From contig NZ_JANCPR020000003.1 of the NCBI RefSeq assembly GCF_028657195.3, positions 273,244 to 337,243 of the forward strand: DNA of 64,000 nt. The letters run 5' to 3'. Shown here piece by piece: positions 25,941-34,809 of the stretch. Source of the DNA: Streptomyces iconiensis. Its GTDB lineage: Bacteria; Actinomycetota; Actinomycetes; Streptomycetales; Streptomycetaceae. The position numbers and the translations under genes are program-made. Every line of letters begins with the position of its first letter. Position 1 is the first letter of the stretch. Under the pieces are notes generated by a model that was not told the origin of the DNA, did not search any database, and saw only the letters and a list, made by a program, of their open reading frames with translations.

Positions 25941-27533
25941 ATGGCTGACTCGAAGACGAGTGAGCTGGTCGGCACCGTGGAGACCCGCGGTATCGAGCCC
26001 GTACCCGACCAGGAGCGGCATGGCCACGCCGGACAGATGTTCTGGACGTGGTTCGCCGCCAACATCTCGCTGCTGGGCCTTCCGCTCGGCGCCACCCTGG
26101 TGGCGTTCCGCGGGTTGAACATCTGGCAGGCCGTCATCGTCGCGATCATCGGCGCCTTCGGCTCGTTCGCGCTGGTGGGCGCGTTGAGCATCGCGGGCAA
26201 GCGGGGCGGCGCTCCGGCGCTCACGCTGTCCAGAGCCGTCTTCGGGCGGCGCGGCAACACGGGACCCACACTGGTGACCTGGATCAGCAGGGTGGGCTGG
26301 GAGACCGTCAACACCACCACGGCCGCCTACGCGCTGCTCTCCCTGCTGGCCATCGTCTTCGGCACGCACCAGAACACCGTGCTGACCATCATCTGTCTGC
26401 TGGTCTTCATCGCCTGCACCCTGCTCATCAGCGGGCTCGGGCACGCCACCATCATGTGGATCAACAGGTGGGCCACCTATGTCTTCGGCCTGCTGAACCT
26501 GGTCGTCATGGGCTTCCTCGCCGCCACCGTCGACTGGACGAAGGTGGTGCAGGCGCCTGCGGCGCCGCTCAGCGCGGTCATCGCAGGCGTCGGTGTCATC
26601 GCGGCGGGTACCGGCATCGGCTGGGCCAACGCCGGTGCCGACTACGCCCGTTACCTCCCCCGCTCCATACCCGGCGGGCGGCTCGTGCTGGCCTCGGCGT
26701 GGGGCGCAGGTATACCCCTGGTGCTGCTGATCTCGCTCGGCTCGCTGCTCTCGGCCGGCGACACGTCGCTCGCCGCCGCGTCCGACCCGGTGGCCGCCAT
26801 CGACGCGATGCTGCCGTCGTGGATGTCGGTGCCGTACCTCATCGCCGCCTTCGGCGGACTGCTGCTCTCCAACCACCTGTCCGTGTACTCGGCGGGGCTC
26901 ACCCTGGTGACACTCGGCGTACGGGCCAAGCGCACGGTCGCCGTGGGGCTCGACATCATCCTGACGTTCGCAGGCGGCATCTACTTCATGCTGGTCGCCA
27001 AGGACTTCTACGGTCCGTTCACCACGTTCCTGACCATCCTGGCCGTGCCCATCACCGCCTGGGTCGGCGTCTTCGCCGTCGACATGATGCGCCGCCGCGT
27101 CTACGACCCCCGCGCGCTCATGGAGACCCGGCGCTCGGGCCGCTACTGGTACAACGGCGGGTTCGCCTGGTCGGCGTGCCTGTCCTGGGCCGTGGCGATC
27201 GTGGTGGGGCTGATGCTGACCGAGGCCAAGACCAGTGACACCGACGTGTGGTTCTCCGGCCCGTTCTCGCACAGCTGGCTCGGCAGCAACGGGCTCGGCT
27301 GGGTGGTGACCTTCGTGGTGGCCGCCGTCGCCTACAGCCTGCTGCTCCCGCTGGACCGCGCCGTCTCGGCCGAGGCGACCCGCCGCACCACAGAGCCCGC
27401 CGAAGGCCCCGGCTACGGAACCGGAACCGGGTCTGGAAGCGGACCCGAGTCCGGAAGCGGACCCGGCTCTGGGACTGAGACTGGAACCGGGAGCGGAACC
27501 GGCGGTTCCACAGAGGAAGGAGTCACCGTATGA
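25941..27533 (+). CDS. NCS1-family nucleobase/nucleoside permease
   Basis: 530 residues, ATG preceded by AAGGAGG. Twelve hydrophobic segments; the early region MFWTWFAANISLLGLPLGAT and the motif GWANAGADYARYLPRS (about residues 229-244) match cytosine/purine/allantoin/uridine symporters of the NCS1 family. It should import the cluster's substrate with a proton or sodium ion. The last 45 residues are a Gly-Thr/Gly-Ser tail coded by a simple repeat (27409-27515) that leads straight into the overlap with the kinase gene. Confidence 0.9.
   Translation: MADSKTSELVGTVETRGIEPVPDQERHGHAGQMFWTWFAANISLLGLPLGATLVAFRGLNIWQAVIVAIIGAFGSFALVGALSIAGKRGGAPALTLSRAVFGRRGNTGPTLVTWISRVGWETVNTTTAAYALLSLLAIVFGTHQNTVLTIICLLVFIACTLLISGLGHATIMWINRWATYVFGLLNLVVMGFLAATVDWTKVVQAPAAPLSAVIAGVGVIAAGTGIGWANAGADYARYLPRSIPGGRLVLASAWGAGIPLVLLISLGSLLSAGDTSLAAASDPVAAIDAMLPSWMSVPYLIAAFGGLLLSNHLSVYSAGLTLVTLGVRAKRTVAVGLDIILTFAGGIYFMLVAKDFYGPFTTFLTILAVPITAWVGVFAVDMMRRRVYDPRALMETRRSGRYWYNGGFAWSACLSWAVAIVVGLMLTEAKTSDTDVWFSGPFSHSWLGSNGLGWVVTFVVAAVAYSLLLPLDRAVSAEATRRTTEPAEGPGYGTGTGSGSGPESGSGPGSGTETGTGSGTGGSTEEGVTV
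27409..27515. repeat. GGAACCGG / GGAAGCGG array coding Gly-Ser/Thr tail
   Basis: A run of degenerate six-base units at the 3' end of the NCS1 permease gene, giving alternating Gly and Thr or Ser. Comparable to the repeat-coded tails at 6020 and 15561. Confidence 0.8.
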
Positions 27534-28507
27534 GCGCACGGCTCGTGCTCGCGGGAAGCGTGATCGTCGACATGGTCATGCGCGTGCCCCGGCTTCCCGA
27601 GCGGGGCGGCGACATCCTCGCCTCGGACGCCGAGCACGTCGTCGGAGGCGGCTACAACGTCCTCACGGCTGCCCGCCGCCTCGGTATGCCCGTCGTGTAC
27701 GGGGGCGGCCACGGCACAGGTCCCATGGGCGACCTCGTCCGTGCGGCGCTGGAGCGCGAGGGGATCACCCCGCTGCTGCCTCCGCGCCCCGACCGGGACA
27801 CCGGATACTGCGTCGCGCTGGTCGACTCGGGCGGCGAGCGCACCTTCGTGACGGCGTCCGGCGCCGAGGGGGCGCTGACCGGCGAGGACGCCCGCGTGCT
27901 GGCGGCAGAACCCCGTGCCGGCGACCTCGTCCAGCTCTCCGGCTACGGGCTGGCCTACCCCGAATCGGCCGACAGGCTCACCGAGTTCGCCGCGGCACTG
28001 CCCGAGGGCGTCGTGCTGTGCATGGACCCGGGCCCGCTGGTCGCCGACATCGACCCGGGCAGGCTCGCACGTGTCCTCGCCCGGGTGGACTGGCTCAGCT
28101 GCAACCGCCGTGAGGCCCGGCTGATGACCGGCATCGACGACGCGGCGGCTGCGGCCGGCGAACTGGCCCGGCGGCTGTCACCTGGCGCCGGCGTCCTCGT
28201 ACGCGGTGACGCGGAAGGATGCTGGCTGGTGACCGGCGGCCAGGACGCCGTACGGGTACCGGGCCGGCCCGTCACGCTGGTCGACAGCAACGGTGCGGGA
28301 GACGCGCACGTAGGCGCCTTCCTCGCCTTCCTCGGCCGGGGCGCCGACCCCCTGGACGCGGCACGCGGCGCCAACGTCGCGGCCTCGGTCGCCGTCACCC
28401 GCCGCGGCCCCGCCACCAGCCCCACAGCGGCCGAACTCGCCCCGCTGCTGGCCGGGAACGACCCCCTCGCGCCCCTCCTCGAAGCGGAGCCCGCGCCGGG
28501 GGACTGA
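27530..28507 (+). CDS. PfkB-family sugar/nucleoside kinase
   Basis: 325 residues; ATG 27530 overlaps the permease stop as ATGA, so translation is coupled. The ribokinase-type motifs are present: GGDILASDAEHVVGGGYNV near residue 24 and the anion hole/catalytic base NGAGDAHVGAF with Asp258. It would phosphorylate ribose, another sugar, or a nucleoside released by the preceding steps. With the glycohydrolase upstream, phosphorylation of released ribose is the simplest model. Confidence 0.9.
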   Translation: MSARLVLAGSVIVDMVMRVPRLPERGGDILASDAEHVVGGGYNVLTAARRLGMPVVYGGGHGTGPMGDLVRAALEREGITPLLPPRPDRDTGYCVALVDSGGERTFVTASGAEGALTGEDARVLAAEPRAGDLVQLSGYGLAYPESADRLTEFAAALPEGVVLCMDPGPLVADIDPGRLARVLARVDWLSCNRREARLMTGIDDAAAAAGELARRLSPGAGVLVRGDAEGCWLVTGGQDAVRVPGRPVTLVDSNGAGDAHVGAFLAFLGRGADPLDAARGANVAASVAVTRRGPATSPTAAELAPLLAGNDPLAPLLEAEPAPGD

Positions 28508-28619
28508 GCGGAGCGGCGCCGACGGCACAGGGCACGCGACCGGGCGTGCGGGGGCGCCGACCGGGCGCGGCCCGTACGGCCGGCGTTCCCGCCGGGCCGG
28601 CACGGCAGGGGAGGGCGGG

Positions 28620-29444
28620 CTAGAGGATCTCCAGGGGCCGCTTGCGTTTCGGTGGCGGGAACGCGTCGTCCAGGAGGGCCAAGTCCTCGACGGTGAGCGC
28701 GAGTTCGGCGGCGGCCCTGTTCTCCTCCACGTGCGCGACGGAGGACGCCTTGGGGATCGCGACGACGTCCGGGTGCCGCAGTACCCAGGCCAGTGCCACC
28801 TGCGCCGGGGTCACCCTGTGCGCCGAGGCGACGGCGCCCAGCGCCGGGTGGTCCAGCAGGCGTCCCTGTTCGACGGGCGAGTAGGCCATCAGCGGCACCG
28901 ACGCCTCGCGGCAGCGGGGCAGCAGGTCGAACTCGGGCCCGCGCCGCGAGAGGTTGTAGAGCACCTGGTCGGTCTCGGGGACCGCGCCCGTGGGCAGGTC
29001 GTCCAGGTCGTCGGCGTCCAGGTTGCTCACTCCCCAGGCGCCGACGCTGCCCTCCCGCACCAGGGACTCCAGCGCCTCGACGGTCTCCGTCAGCGGGACG
29101 GAACCGCGCCAGTGCAGCAGATACAGATCGATCCTGTCGGTGTCCAGACGGCGCAGGCTGGCCCTGCACGCCTGTACGGTGCCGCGTCGGTCGGCGTTCG
29201 ACGGGAGCACCTTGCTGACGAGGAACACCTCGTCCCTGCGGCCCTTGACCGCCTCGCCGACCAGCTGTTCGGCCGCGCCGTTCCCGTACATCTCCGCCGT
29301 GTCGATCAGGGTCATGCCCAGGTCGACACCGGCGCGCAGCGCGTCCAGCTCCTGGTCGCGGCGTGCGGGGTCGTCGCCCATGTGCCAGGTGCCCTGGCCG
29401 AGCGCGGGGACCGCGGTACCGGAGTGAAGGTTCACCGTGCGCAT
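28620..29444 (-). CDS. Aldo/keto reductase
   Basis: 274 residues from ATG 29444. The aldo/keto reductase active site is present: Asp and Tyr in IDTAEMYGNG (about 47-56), Lys in FLVSKVL, His in LYLLHWRG; the NADPH site AIPKASSVAHVEEN lies near the C-terminus. An NADPH-dependent reductase of carbonyl compounds, substrate unknown. It converges with the PfkB gene (112-base spacer). The frame is open a further 96 codons upstream with no conserved sequence. Confidence 0.9.
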   Translation of the reverse strand: MRTVNLHSGTAVPALGQGTWHMGDDPARRDQELDALRAGVDLGMTLIDTAEMYGNGAAEQLVGEAVKGRRDEVFLVSKVLPSNADRRGTVQACRASLRRLDTDRIDLYLLHWRGSVPLTETVEALESLVREGSVGAWGVSNLDADDLDDLPTGAVPETDQVLYNLSRRGPEFDLLPRCREASVPLMAYSPVEQGRLLDHPALGAVASAHRVTPAQVALAWVLRHPDVVAIPKASSVAHVEENRAAAELALTVEDLALLDDAFPPPKRKRPLEIL

Positions 29445-29768
29445 CGACAAGGTTCCGTTCCCTTCCCTGTGCTTTCGCGGCGGGCTGCCCGCCGCCTTCC
29501 CATGATCACCGCTACGGGCGCGCAGCGCGCGGACGGGCATCCCGTGCGGAAGCACGTCCGCTCCCGGCGCCCCCCGGCGGCGCGGAACCGGGAGCCGAGC
29601 CGCCCCGCACCGGGTGCGACGCGGACACGCGCCGCCGCCGATGCCACACCAGGCCCCCGACGGGAAAGCGAAGAGGGCGTGCCGGCGAGGGAGTTGGCGT
29701 GACCGGGCGGCGACGAGCCGCCCGGGAACCACAGGGGAGCCCGTGCGACCCGTACGCGTGGCGCGGGC
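29445..29768. other. Spacer without a gene
   Basis: 324 bases between the aldo/keto reductase start and the sigma-factor stop. GC-rich, no repeat family and no convincing hairpin or promoter seen. Confidence 0.5.
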
Positions 29769-30359
29769 TCAGGGCTTCGATGTCAGCCAGGGCCTGATCT
29801 GGCGCCTGGCGTGGTACAGCCGGGACTTGACCGTACCCAGCGGTATGCCGAGCCGTTCGACGATCTCGGCGTACTCCATCTGGCACAGGTCCCGGTACAC
29901 CAGCGGCGCCACCAGATGCGGACTCTCGCGGTCCAGCCTGTCCAGCGCCTCCAGGAAGTCCACCCGGGAACCTGCGATCACGCTCGTCGTACGCGGGTCG
30001 GGGGCGCCGGTCTCGTACGGGGAGTGCGAGGGCAGCGGCTGCTCGGCGGAACGGCGCTTCAGCTCGCGGTACTTCTGCCGCGCGCAGTTCGCGACGACGG
30101 TGTGCAGCCACGTGCTGAACCGGCTGCGCCCCTCGAAGCGGTGCACGTTCCGCGCGACCTGGAGCAGGACGTCCTGCGCCGCCTCCTCCGCGTCCTCGCG
30201 GAACAGCAGGAACCGCGCGCAGCGCCGTACGACCTCGGGCCTGATCGTGCGGAGCAGGGCGTCGAGAGCGGCGTCGTCACCGGCCGCCGCACGTGTGGCG
30301 AGCGCTTCCGTATGGTCGGCGGGACTGACAGCGCCGGGGCCTGTGGGGCTCTGAGTCAT
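29769..30359 (-). CDS. ECF-type RNA polymerase sigma factor
   Basis: 196 residues from ATG 30359. Region 2 (FREDAEEAAQDVLLQVARNV, RFEGRSRFSTWLHTVVANC) and region 4 (EYAEIVERLGIPLGTVKSRLYHARRQI) are intact. No anti-sigma gene adjoins it. Its neighbour is a Ser/Thr kinase read in the opposite direction, which may control it. The frame could start at GTG 30461, but that would leave only 20 bases to the kinase start and has no ribosome site; the shorter form leaves 122 bases for two promoters. Confidence 0.85.
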   Translation of the reverse strand: MTQSPTGPGAVSPADHTEALATRAAAGDDAALDALLRTIRPEVVRRCARFLLFREDAEEAAQDVLLQVARNVHRFEGRSRFSTWLHTVVANCARQKYRELKRRSAEQPLPSHSPYETGAPDPRTTSVIAGSRVDFLEALDRLDRESPHLVAPLVYRDLCQMEYAEIVERLGIPLGTVKSRLYHARRQIRPWLTSKP

Positions 30360-30481
30360 AGGGCTTTCAGTAGCTTCGGGGGAGGAGTCGGAGGTGTCGG
30401 AGGTGTCGGCCTTGCCGGTCTTGTCGGGCTCGTTCTCGGCGTCTTCGGAGGTGGGGGCCACAGGCAGGCATCATAAGGGGC

Positions 30482-32572
30482 ATGCCCGCACCTGATCAGA
30501 TCGGCCGTTACCGAGTGGAGCGACGTCTCGGCTCGGGGGCCTTCGCCGTCGTATGGCTCGCGCACGACGACCGGTTGCACGCCCCGGTAGCCGTCAAGGT
30601 GATGGCGGAGAACTGGGCGTATCGCCTGGACATCCGCGAGCGCTTCCTCACGGAGGCGCGGTTGCTGCGCAAGGCGACGGGCGGTGGAGTGGTCCAAGTC
30701 TTCGACATCGGGGAGCTGGACGACGAACGGCCGTACTTCGTCATGGAGTACGCCGACCGCGGCACGGTCGCCGACCGGATGACGGCGGGTCCCGTGCCCC
30801 TGCCCGAAGCACTGGCACTCGTGTCCGAGGTGACACGCGGCGTAAGCGCCCTGCACGAGGCGGGTGTCGTACACCGTGACATCAAGCCGTCGAACGTGCT
30901 CCTGGCCGGTGGCGGTGCTGCGGGCCGTGAACGGGTCCTCGTCGCCGACCTCGGCCTCGCCAAGAACCTCGCCCAGGCATCCGGGCTGACCGTGGTCGCG
31001 GGGTCGGCCGGCTACATGGCGCCCGAGCAGGCCGAACCGTACGACGGTATCGACGCGCGCGCCGACGTCTACAGCCTGGGAGCCGTGCTCTACCACCTGG
31101 TGACCGGCGCGGTACCGGGTCCGCCAGGACAGGTCATGCCGCCGGGACGGCTCCGTGAGGGGCTGCCGCCCGAGGTGGACCACGCCGTCGCCTGCGCCAT
31201 GCACCCCGACCGCGAACAGCGCTGGCCGACGGCGGCGGCCTTCGCCGCCGAGCTGGACCGCCTCGCTGAGCTGTTCCCCGACGCCGCGGGCGGTCCTGGC
31301 CGGCCCGCGGGGGCAGCACCGGAGCCCGGCTCCGGGTCCGGAGCTGCCGGGTCCGGAGCCGACCGGGAGTCGGGGGCGCGGTCGGGGTCAGGCGCGCGCC
31401 CGTGGTCGGGCCTCCAGCCGGCGTCCTCCGGAATGCAGCCCTGGTCCGGCGTACGGATGGAGCCGGGACCGGGGTCCTCCGCCGCGCCGCCGGGAGCGTC
31501 GTGGGCCGGGGGAGCGGGACCGTCACAGGGAGCCGCGACCTCCGGGGCTTCCGCCGTGTCCGGCGCCGCTGCCGTGCCCGGGCCTTCCGCCGGGTCCGGG
31601 CCTTCCGCCGGGTCCGGGGCCGAAGCGCCTCCGGACTCCGCGGCATCCCCGGCGCCTTACGAGCCCCGGACGGCCCATGCGCCCCACGCGGAACATGCGC
31701 CCCAGACACCGCAGGCGTCCGCTGTCGCTCCCGTTTCCGGTACCTCCGGGGAGCCCGGTCAGCCGGTCCAGTCCGGGCCGGCAGGCCCCCCAGGACCGCT
31801 AGGCCAGCCCGGGGGCTCGGCCTCGTCGGAGTCCTGGTCACCGGCCTCCGAGCTGTCGTCCGGGCCGTCGTCCGGGTCGTCGGCTTCCGCCGCCCCGGGG
31901 GCCTCCGCGCCGTCCCAGGCGCGTGTGCCGACGGAGGTGTCCGAGCCCCGTCCGGGACCGGGACAGGGGGAGGACGCTTCGGGCGGGCGTCCCCGGCGCC
32001 ATCTCAAGTCCGCCGCGCTGGGCGCGGCGTTCGCTGTGCTGCTCGCGGGCGTCGGCTGGTACGCGACGTCCAGGGACCAGTCCTCTTCGCCCACCACGGT
32101 GCGGGTGAAGGACGCCACCAAGCGGGTCAGCGTGGAGATACCCGCAGACTGGGCCGATCAGGTCGTCGAGACGGGCTGGAGCCCCGCTTCGCTCGGGCTG
32201 CGCGACCAGCGGGCCCCCGGACTGACCGTCGCCCAGGACGCGGACCGCTGGCAGGACCTCACGGCCGGGGTCAGCGGCGTCTTCGTCGGCGTCGGCGGCA
32301 AGGCGGGCACCCGCGCACTGACGGAGAAGGTCGCGGCCATCGAGCACCAGGGCTGCTCCTACGCGGGCAGCCGGGCCTTCAGCAGCGCGTCATGGAAGGG
32401 CAGCGTCCGCAGCTGGTCCTCCTGCGATTCGCCGGGGCACTCGCTGGAGGAGATCGGGCTGACGTCCCAGCGCGCGGGCGTACCCCAGGTGTACGTGCAG
32501 ATCCGGTGCGACGGTGAGTGCACCGAGAGGACGGACAAGGTGCTGCGGAGCCTGCGGGTACGGGGTTCGTGA
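30482..32572 (+). CDS. Transmembrane Ser/Thr protein kinase
   Basis: 696 residues. Kinase domain 8-265: G-loop GSGAF (17-21), Lys39, HRDIKPSN with Asp133, APEQ. The metal-binding motif is DLG (156-158) in place of DFG, a change found in some active kinases. A Ser/Gly/Pro-rich linker (about 275-500) leads to one membrane segment (about 508-526) and an extracellular domain of about 165 residues with two Cys pairs, which may sense an external signal. No PASTA repeats. It is divergent from the sigma factor and followed by a DUF4232 lipoprotein after 306 bases. Confidence 0.92.
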   Translation: MPAPDQIGRYRVERRLGSGAFAVVWLAHDDRLHAPVAVKVMAENWAYRLDIRERFLTEARLLRKATGGGVVQVFDIGELDDERPYFVMEYADRGTVADRMTAGPVPLPEALALVSEVTRGVSALHEAGVVHRDIKPSNVLLAGGGAAGRERVLVADLGLAKNLAQASGLTVVAGSAGYMAPEQAEPYDGIDARADVYSLGAVLYHLVTGAVPGPPGQVMPPGRLREGLPPEVDHAVACAMHPDREQRWPTAAAFAAELDRLAELFPDAAGGPGRPAGAAPEPGSGSGAAGSGADRESGARSGSGARPWSGLQPASSGMQPWSGVRMEPGPGSSAAPPGASWAGGAGPSQGAATSGASAVSGAAAVPGPSAGSGPSAGSGAEAPPDSAASPAPYEPRTAHAPHAEHAPQTPQASAVAPVSGTSGEPGQPVQSGPAGPPGPLGQPGGSASSESWSPASELSSGPSSGSSASAAPGASAPSQARVPTEVSEPRPGPGQGEDASGGRPRRHLKSAALGAAFAVLLAGVGWYATSRDQSSSPTTVRVKDATKRVSVEIPADWADQVVETGWSPASLGLRDQRAPGLTVAQDADRWQDLTAGVSGVFVGVGGKAGTRALTEKVAAIEHQGCSYAGSRAFSSASWKGSVRSWSSCDSPGHSLEEIGLTSQRAGVPQVYVQIRCDGECTERTDKVLRSLRVRGS

Positions 32573-32878
32573 GGTTACGGGTACGGGTGCGGGGGAGGGG
32601 CGGGGACCGGAGGAGACGGGGCCGGGGGCGGGACCGGAAAAGTACGCCCCGCGCCTTCTGTGCGCCTTCCGTCCCGACCGACCGTGAGCTTTCAGCCCCG
32701 GCCCGACCGTGAGCTTTTTTCGGCCCCGGTTATGAGCTTTCCGCTCTGACTGTGAGCTTTCCGTCCCGGCCGCTTCGAATGCGGCGCGGGGCACGGGGCA
32801 GGCGGGGAACGGCGCGGGCCGCGCACCCGAGCGGCTGGACCGGTCGCGCGGGGAACGAGCAGGGAGTGACGGGCAGCC
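32573..32878. other. Spacer with four spaced TGAGCTTT words
   Basis: 306 bases between the kinase and lipoprotein genes. Its main feature is the four-copy array at 32685-32760, listed separately. The 5' part is a GGGGAC/GGGGCGGGG tract. No gene. Confidence 0.6.
32685..32760. repeat. Four TGAGCTTT copies at 20-25 bp spacing
   Basis: TGAGCTTT starts at 32685, 32710, 32733 and 32753, in the same orientation, each within a similar GACCGTGAGCTTTC context. AT-rich relative to its surroundings; could be an array of binding sites or a decayed tandem repeat. Confidence 0.75.
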
Positions 32879-33769
32879 ATGACACAGCACCAGGACACGG
32901 CGACCGTGCGGACGCGGGGGCAGCCGGGCGGGCCGGCGACGGAGGCGGACTCCGGCAGTACGGAGGCGGGTTCCGGGAGCGTGCGGGGGCGCGGGGGCGT
33001 GCGTGTTCGCCTCGTCGCCGCCACGGCCGTGCTGGCGGCGTCGGTGCTGCTCGCCGGCTGTGGCGAGCAGGGAGCCGGCGCTTCGGGGCCCGTGCGGGTG
33101 GACGGCAGCGCCGCACCCGCCGGAGGTGACGGTCCTGGCGGCAAGAGCGCGTCGCCCGGCGGCAGGAAGGCCGGGAGCGCGTCGCCCTCCCTGGCGTCGG
33201 ACTCCCCGGCGGGCAACGGAGACGGGGGCAAGGCACGGGGCGGGAACGGAGACAGCGGAGACAGCGCGCGCAGCGGGGAGGCGGACGGCGCCGGGACGCG
33301 TCCCCCGGGCCCGAAGGGCGGTGCAGGAGACGGGGATCAGGCGGGGCAGGACGGTGCCTGCCGCACCGGGGAACTGTCGGCCTCGGTCGGCACCCGGCGC
33401 TCGGGCGCCGGCCAGCAGAACGTACCGCTGGTCCTCACCAACGACTCATCCCGCACCTGTACGGTCGGCGGCTACCCGGGCATGGCCTTCGTCGACGGCG
33501 CGGGCAACCAGGTCGCTCCGGACCCGGAGCGCGCGCCCGGCGAGACGAAGTCCGTCACGCTGAGCCCGGGAAGCAGTGCCTGGGCGCCGCTGAGCTACAC
33601 CAACCCGGCGATGACCGGAGCGCCCACGGTCACCCCGGTCGCCCTCAGCGTCACGCCGCCCGACCAGAGTGACTCCCTCAGGGCCGACTGGCCCGGAGCG
33701 CAGGTCGCCGAGTCAGGCGAGGCGTCCACGCCCCGCATCGGCCCACTCAGTCCCGGCACCGGCCCCTGA
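32879..33769 (+). CDS. DUF4232-type secreted lipoprotein
   Basis: 296 residues. A long cytoplasmic N-terminus (about 40 residues) precedes the signal segment LVAATAVLAASVLLAGC, with the lipidated Cys near residue 61. A Gly/Ser/Asp-rich spacer follows, then a C-terminal domain of about 140 residues with CRTGELSASVGTRRSGAGQQ and LTNDSSRTCTVGGYPGMAF, the hallmark of DUF4232, in which two Cys form a disulfide. Function unknown; such proteins sit on the outer face of the membrane. It follows the receptor kinase and may be part of the same surface-signalling set. Confidence 0.88.
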   Translation: MTQHQDTATVRTRGQPGGPATEADSGSTEAGSGSVRGRGGVRVRLVAATAVLAASVLLAGCGEQGAGASGPVRVDGSAAPAGGDGPGGKSASPGGRKAGSASPSLASDSPAGNGDGGKARGGNGDSGDSARSGEADGAGTRPPGPKGGAGDGDQAGQDGACRTGELSASVGTRRSGAGQQNVPLVLTNDSSRTCTVGGYPGMAFVDGAGNQVAPDPERAPGETKSVTLSPGSSAWAPLSYTNPAMTGAPTVTPVALSVTPPDQSDSLRADWPGAQVAESGEASTPRIGPLSPGTGP

Positions 33770-33784
33770 CGGGGCGTCAGGGGC
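33762..33784. terminator. Terminator hairpin overlapping the lipoprotein stop codon
   Basis: GCCCCTGAC - GGGGC - GTCAGGGGC: a perfect 9-bp stem with a 5-base loop; the TGA stop is inside the left arm. Confidence 0.65.
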
Positions 33785-33893
33785 GCGTTCACTCCGCGCA
33801 CACACGCCGGAAGCTCGTCGGTGCCGCACCCGCGCGATTCCGTGCCGCACGGCAGGGGACGTGTACGGCCGTACGGTGGGAACATGGCGGTCC

Positions 33894-34772
33894 ATGCGGG
33901 GGCTGGGGGCGTCAGTGGCCGAACAAGAGCGTACGCGGCGGGAATTGGGGCGGATCTCACGTGGAGTGAGCGAACCCCGTCTGCGGCTCGTGCAGCGGCT
34001 GCGCGAGCTGTACGTCGACGGAGGCTGGACGTCCCTGAGGGCGTGCGCGCAGGAGACCGGGCACGCGCGGCGTGCGGTCGGGCGCTATCTGTCCGGCGCG
34101 GCGCTGCCGCCGATGGCCTTCGTGGACGCGCTCCTGACCGCTTCGGCCGCCCGCGCCGGGTACGGCGTGGACTCAAAGACGCGGCTGGCCGCGCGGGAGC
34201 TGTACTGCGCGAGCGTCCAGGACGCCGCACGCAGGCCGCAGGGCCCCTGGGACATCAGCGAGGTCGACAACCCCTGGCACGAACGCATCGACCTGGGCGC
34301 CCTGTTCGTCGCCTCGTACGGCGACGGCATGGAACTGTCGCTCCAGCGCGAGGAGGACGGTGAGCGGCGCTGGGTGGGTGCGACCGTGGTGCTCGACCGG
34401 GGCGCGGCCGTCCTCCAGATCACGGCGTTCGCCGTCGTCGCGGGAGAGCCGCTGTGGGAGGACGTCCGCGCCGACATGTCGGAGGGCCTCACGGCTGACG
34501 GCTCGTTCGTCACGGAGGAGGACGGACCGTTCGGCACCGAACTGAGCGTCGCCGTACCCGACGAGCAGATGTCCGGCGGCTACTCGCTCGTGCGCTTCGC
34601 CGGCTGCGACGGGCCGGGCTGGCTGCTGCGCGGCACCTTCGAGGAGGGTGCGGCGCTCAGCGGGACGCGCTACGCCCGCCCGATGGACGCCGTCTTCAGC
34701 TCCACCGTCGTCGCGCCTGGTCACGAGGTGCACAGCTCCGGTGATCCGCTCTGCCTCACCCCGCCCCCGTAA
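33894..34772 (+). CDS. Unknown protein with helix-turn-helix-like N-terminus
   Basis: 292 residues from ATG 33894 (GTG 33915 is an alternative; neither has a strong ribosome site). Residues about 20-75 (RLRELYVDGGWTSLRACAQE, then ARRAVGRYLSGAALPPMAF) look like a Cro/XRE-type helix-turn-helix. The C-terminal 190 residues are a beta-rich domain with PWHERIDLGALFVASYGDGM and DEQMSGGYSLVRFAGCDGPGW in shorter segments. I do not recognise the whole-protein family. It may be a DNA-binding regulator. It converges with the STAS gene. Confidence 0.7.
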   Translation: MRGLGASVAEQERTRRELGRISRGVSEPRLRLVQRLRELYVDGGWTSLRACAQETGHARRAVGRYLSGAALPPMAFVDALLTASAARAGYGVDSKTRLAARELYCASVQDAARRPQGPWDISEVDNPWHERIDLGALFVASYGDGMELSLQREEDGERRWVGATVVLDRGAAVLQITAFAVVAGEPLWEDVRADMSEGLTADGSFVTEEDGPFGTELSVAVPDEQMSGGYSLVRFAGCDGPGWLLRGTFEEGAALSGTRYARPMDAVFSSTVVAPGHEVHSSGDPLCLTPPP

Positions 34773-34809
34773 CCGGCCTGGACCGCGGCGCGTGCCCGCG
34801 TCCCGGGGC

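Noticed and set aside
24039..27539. 1,166-codon open frame on the minus strand
   Set aside because: It runs antisense across GntR, glycohydrolase and permease genes; translation is Gly/His/Arg/Gln-rich with no recognisable domain, as expected for the complement of GC-rich codons.
30361..30461. Extended sigma-factor start at GTG 30461
   Set aside because: No ribosome site, and it would leave 20 bases for two divergent promoters; the added residues are Asp/Ser/Thr-rich and unconserved.
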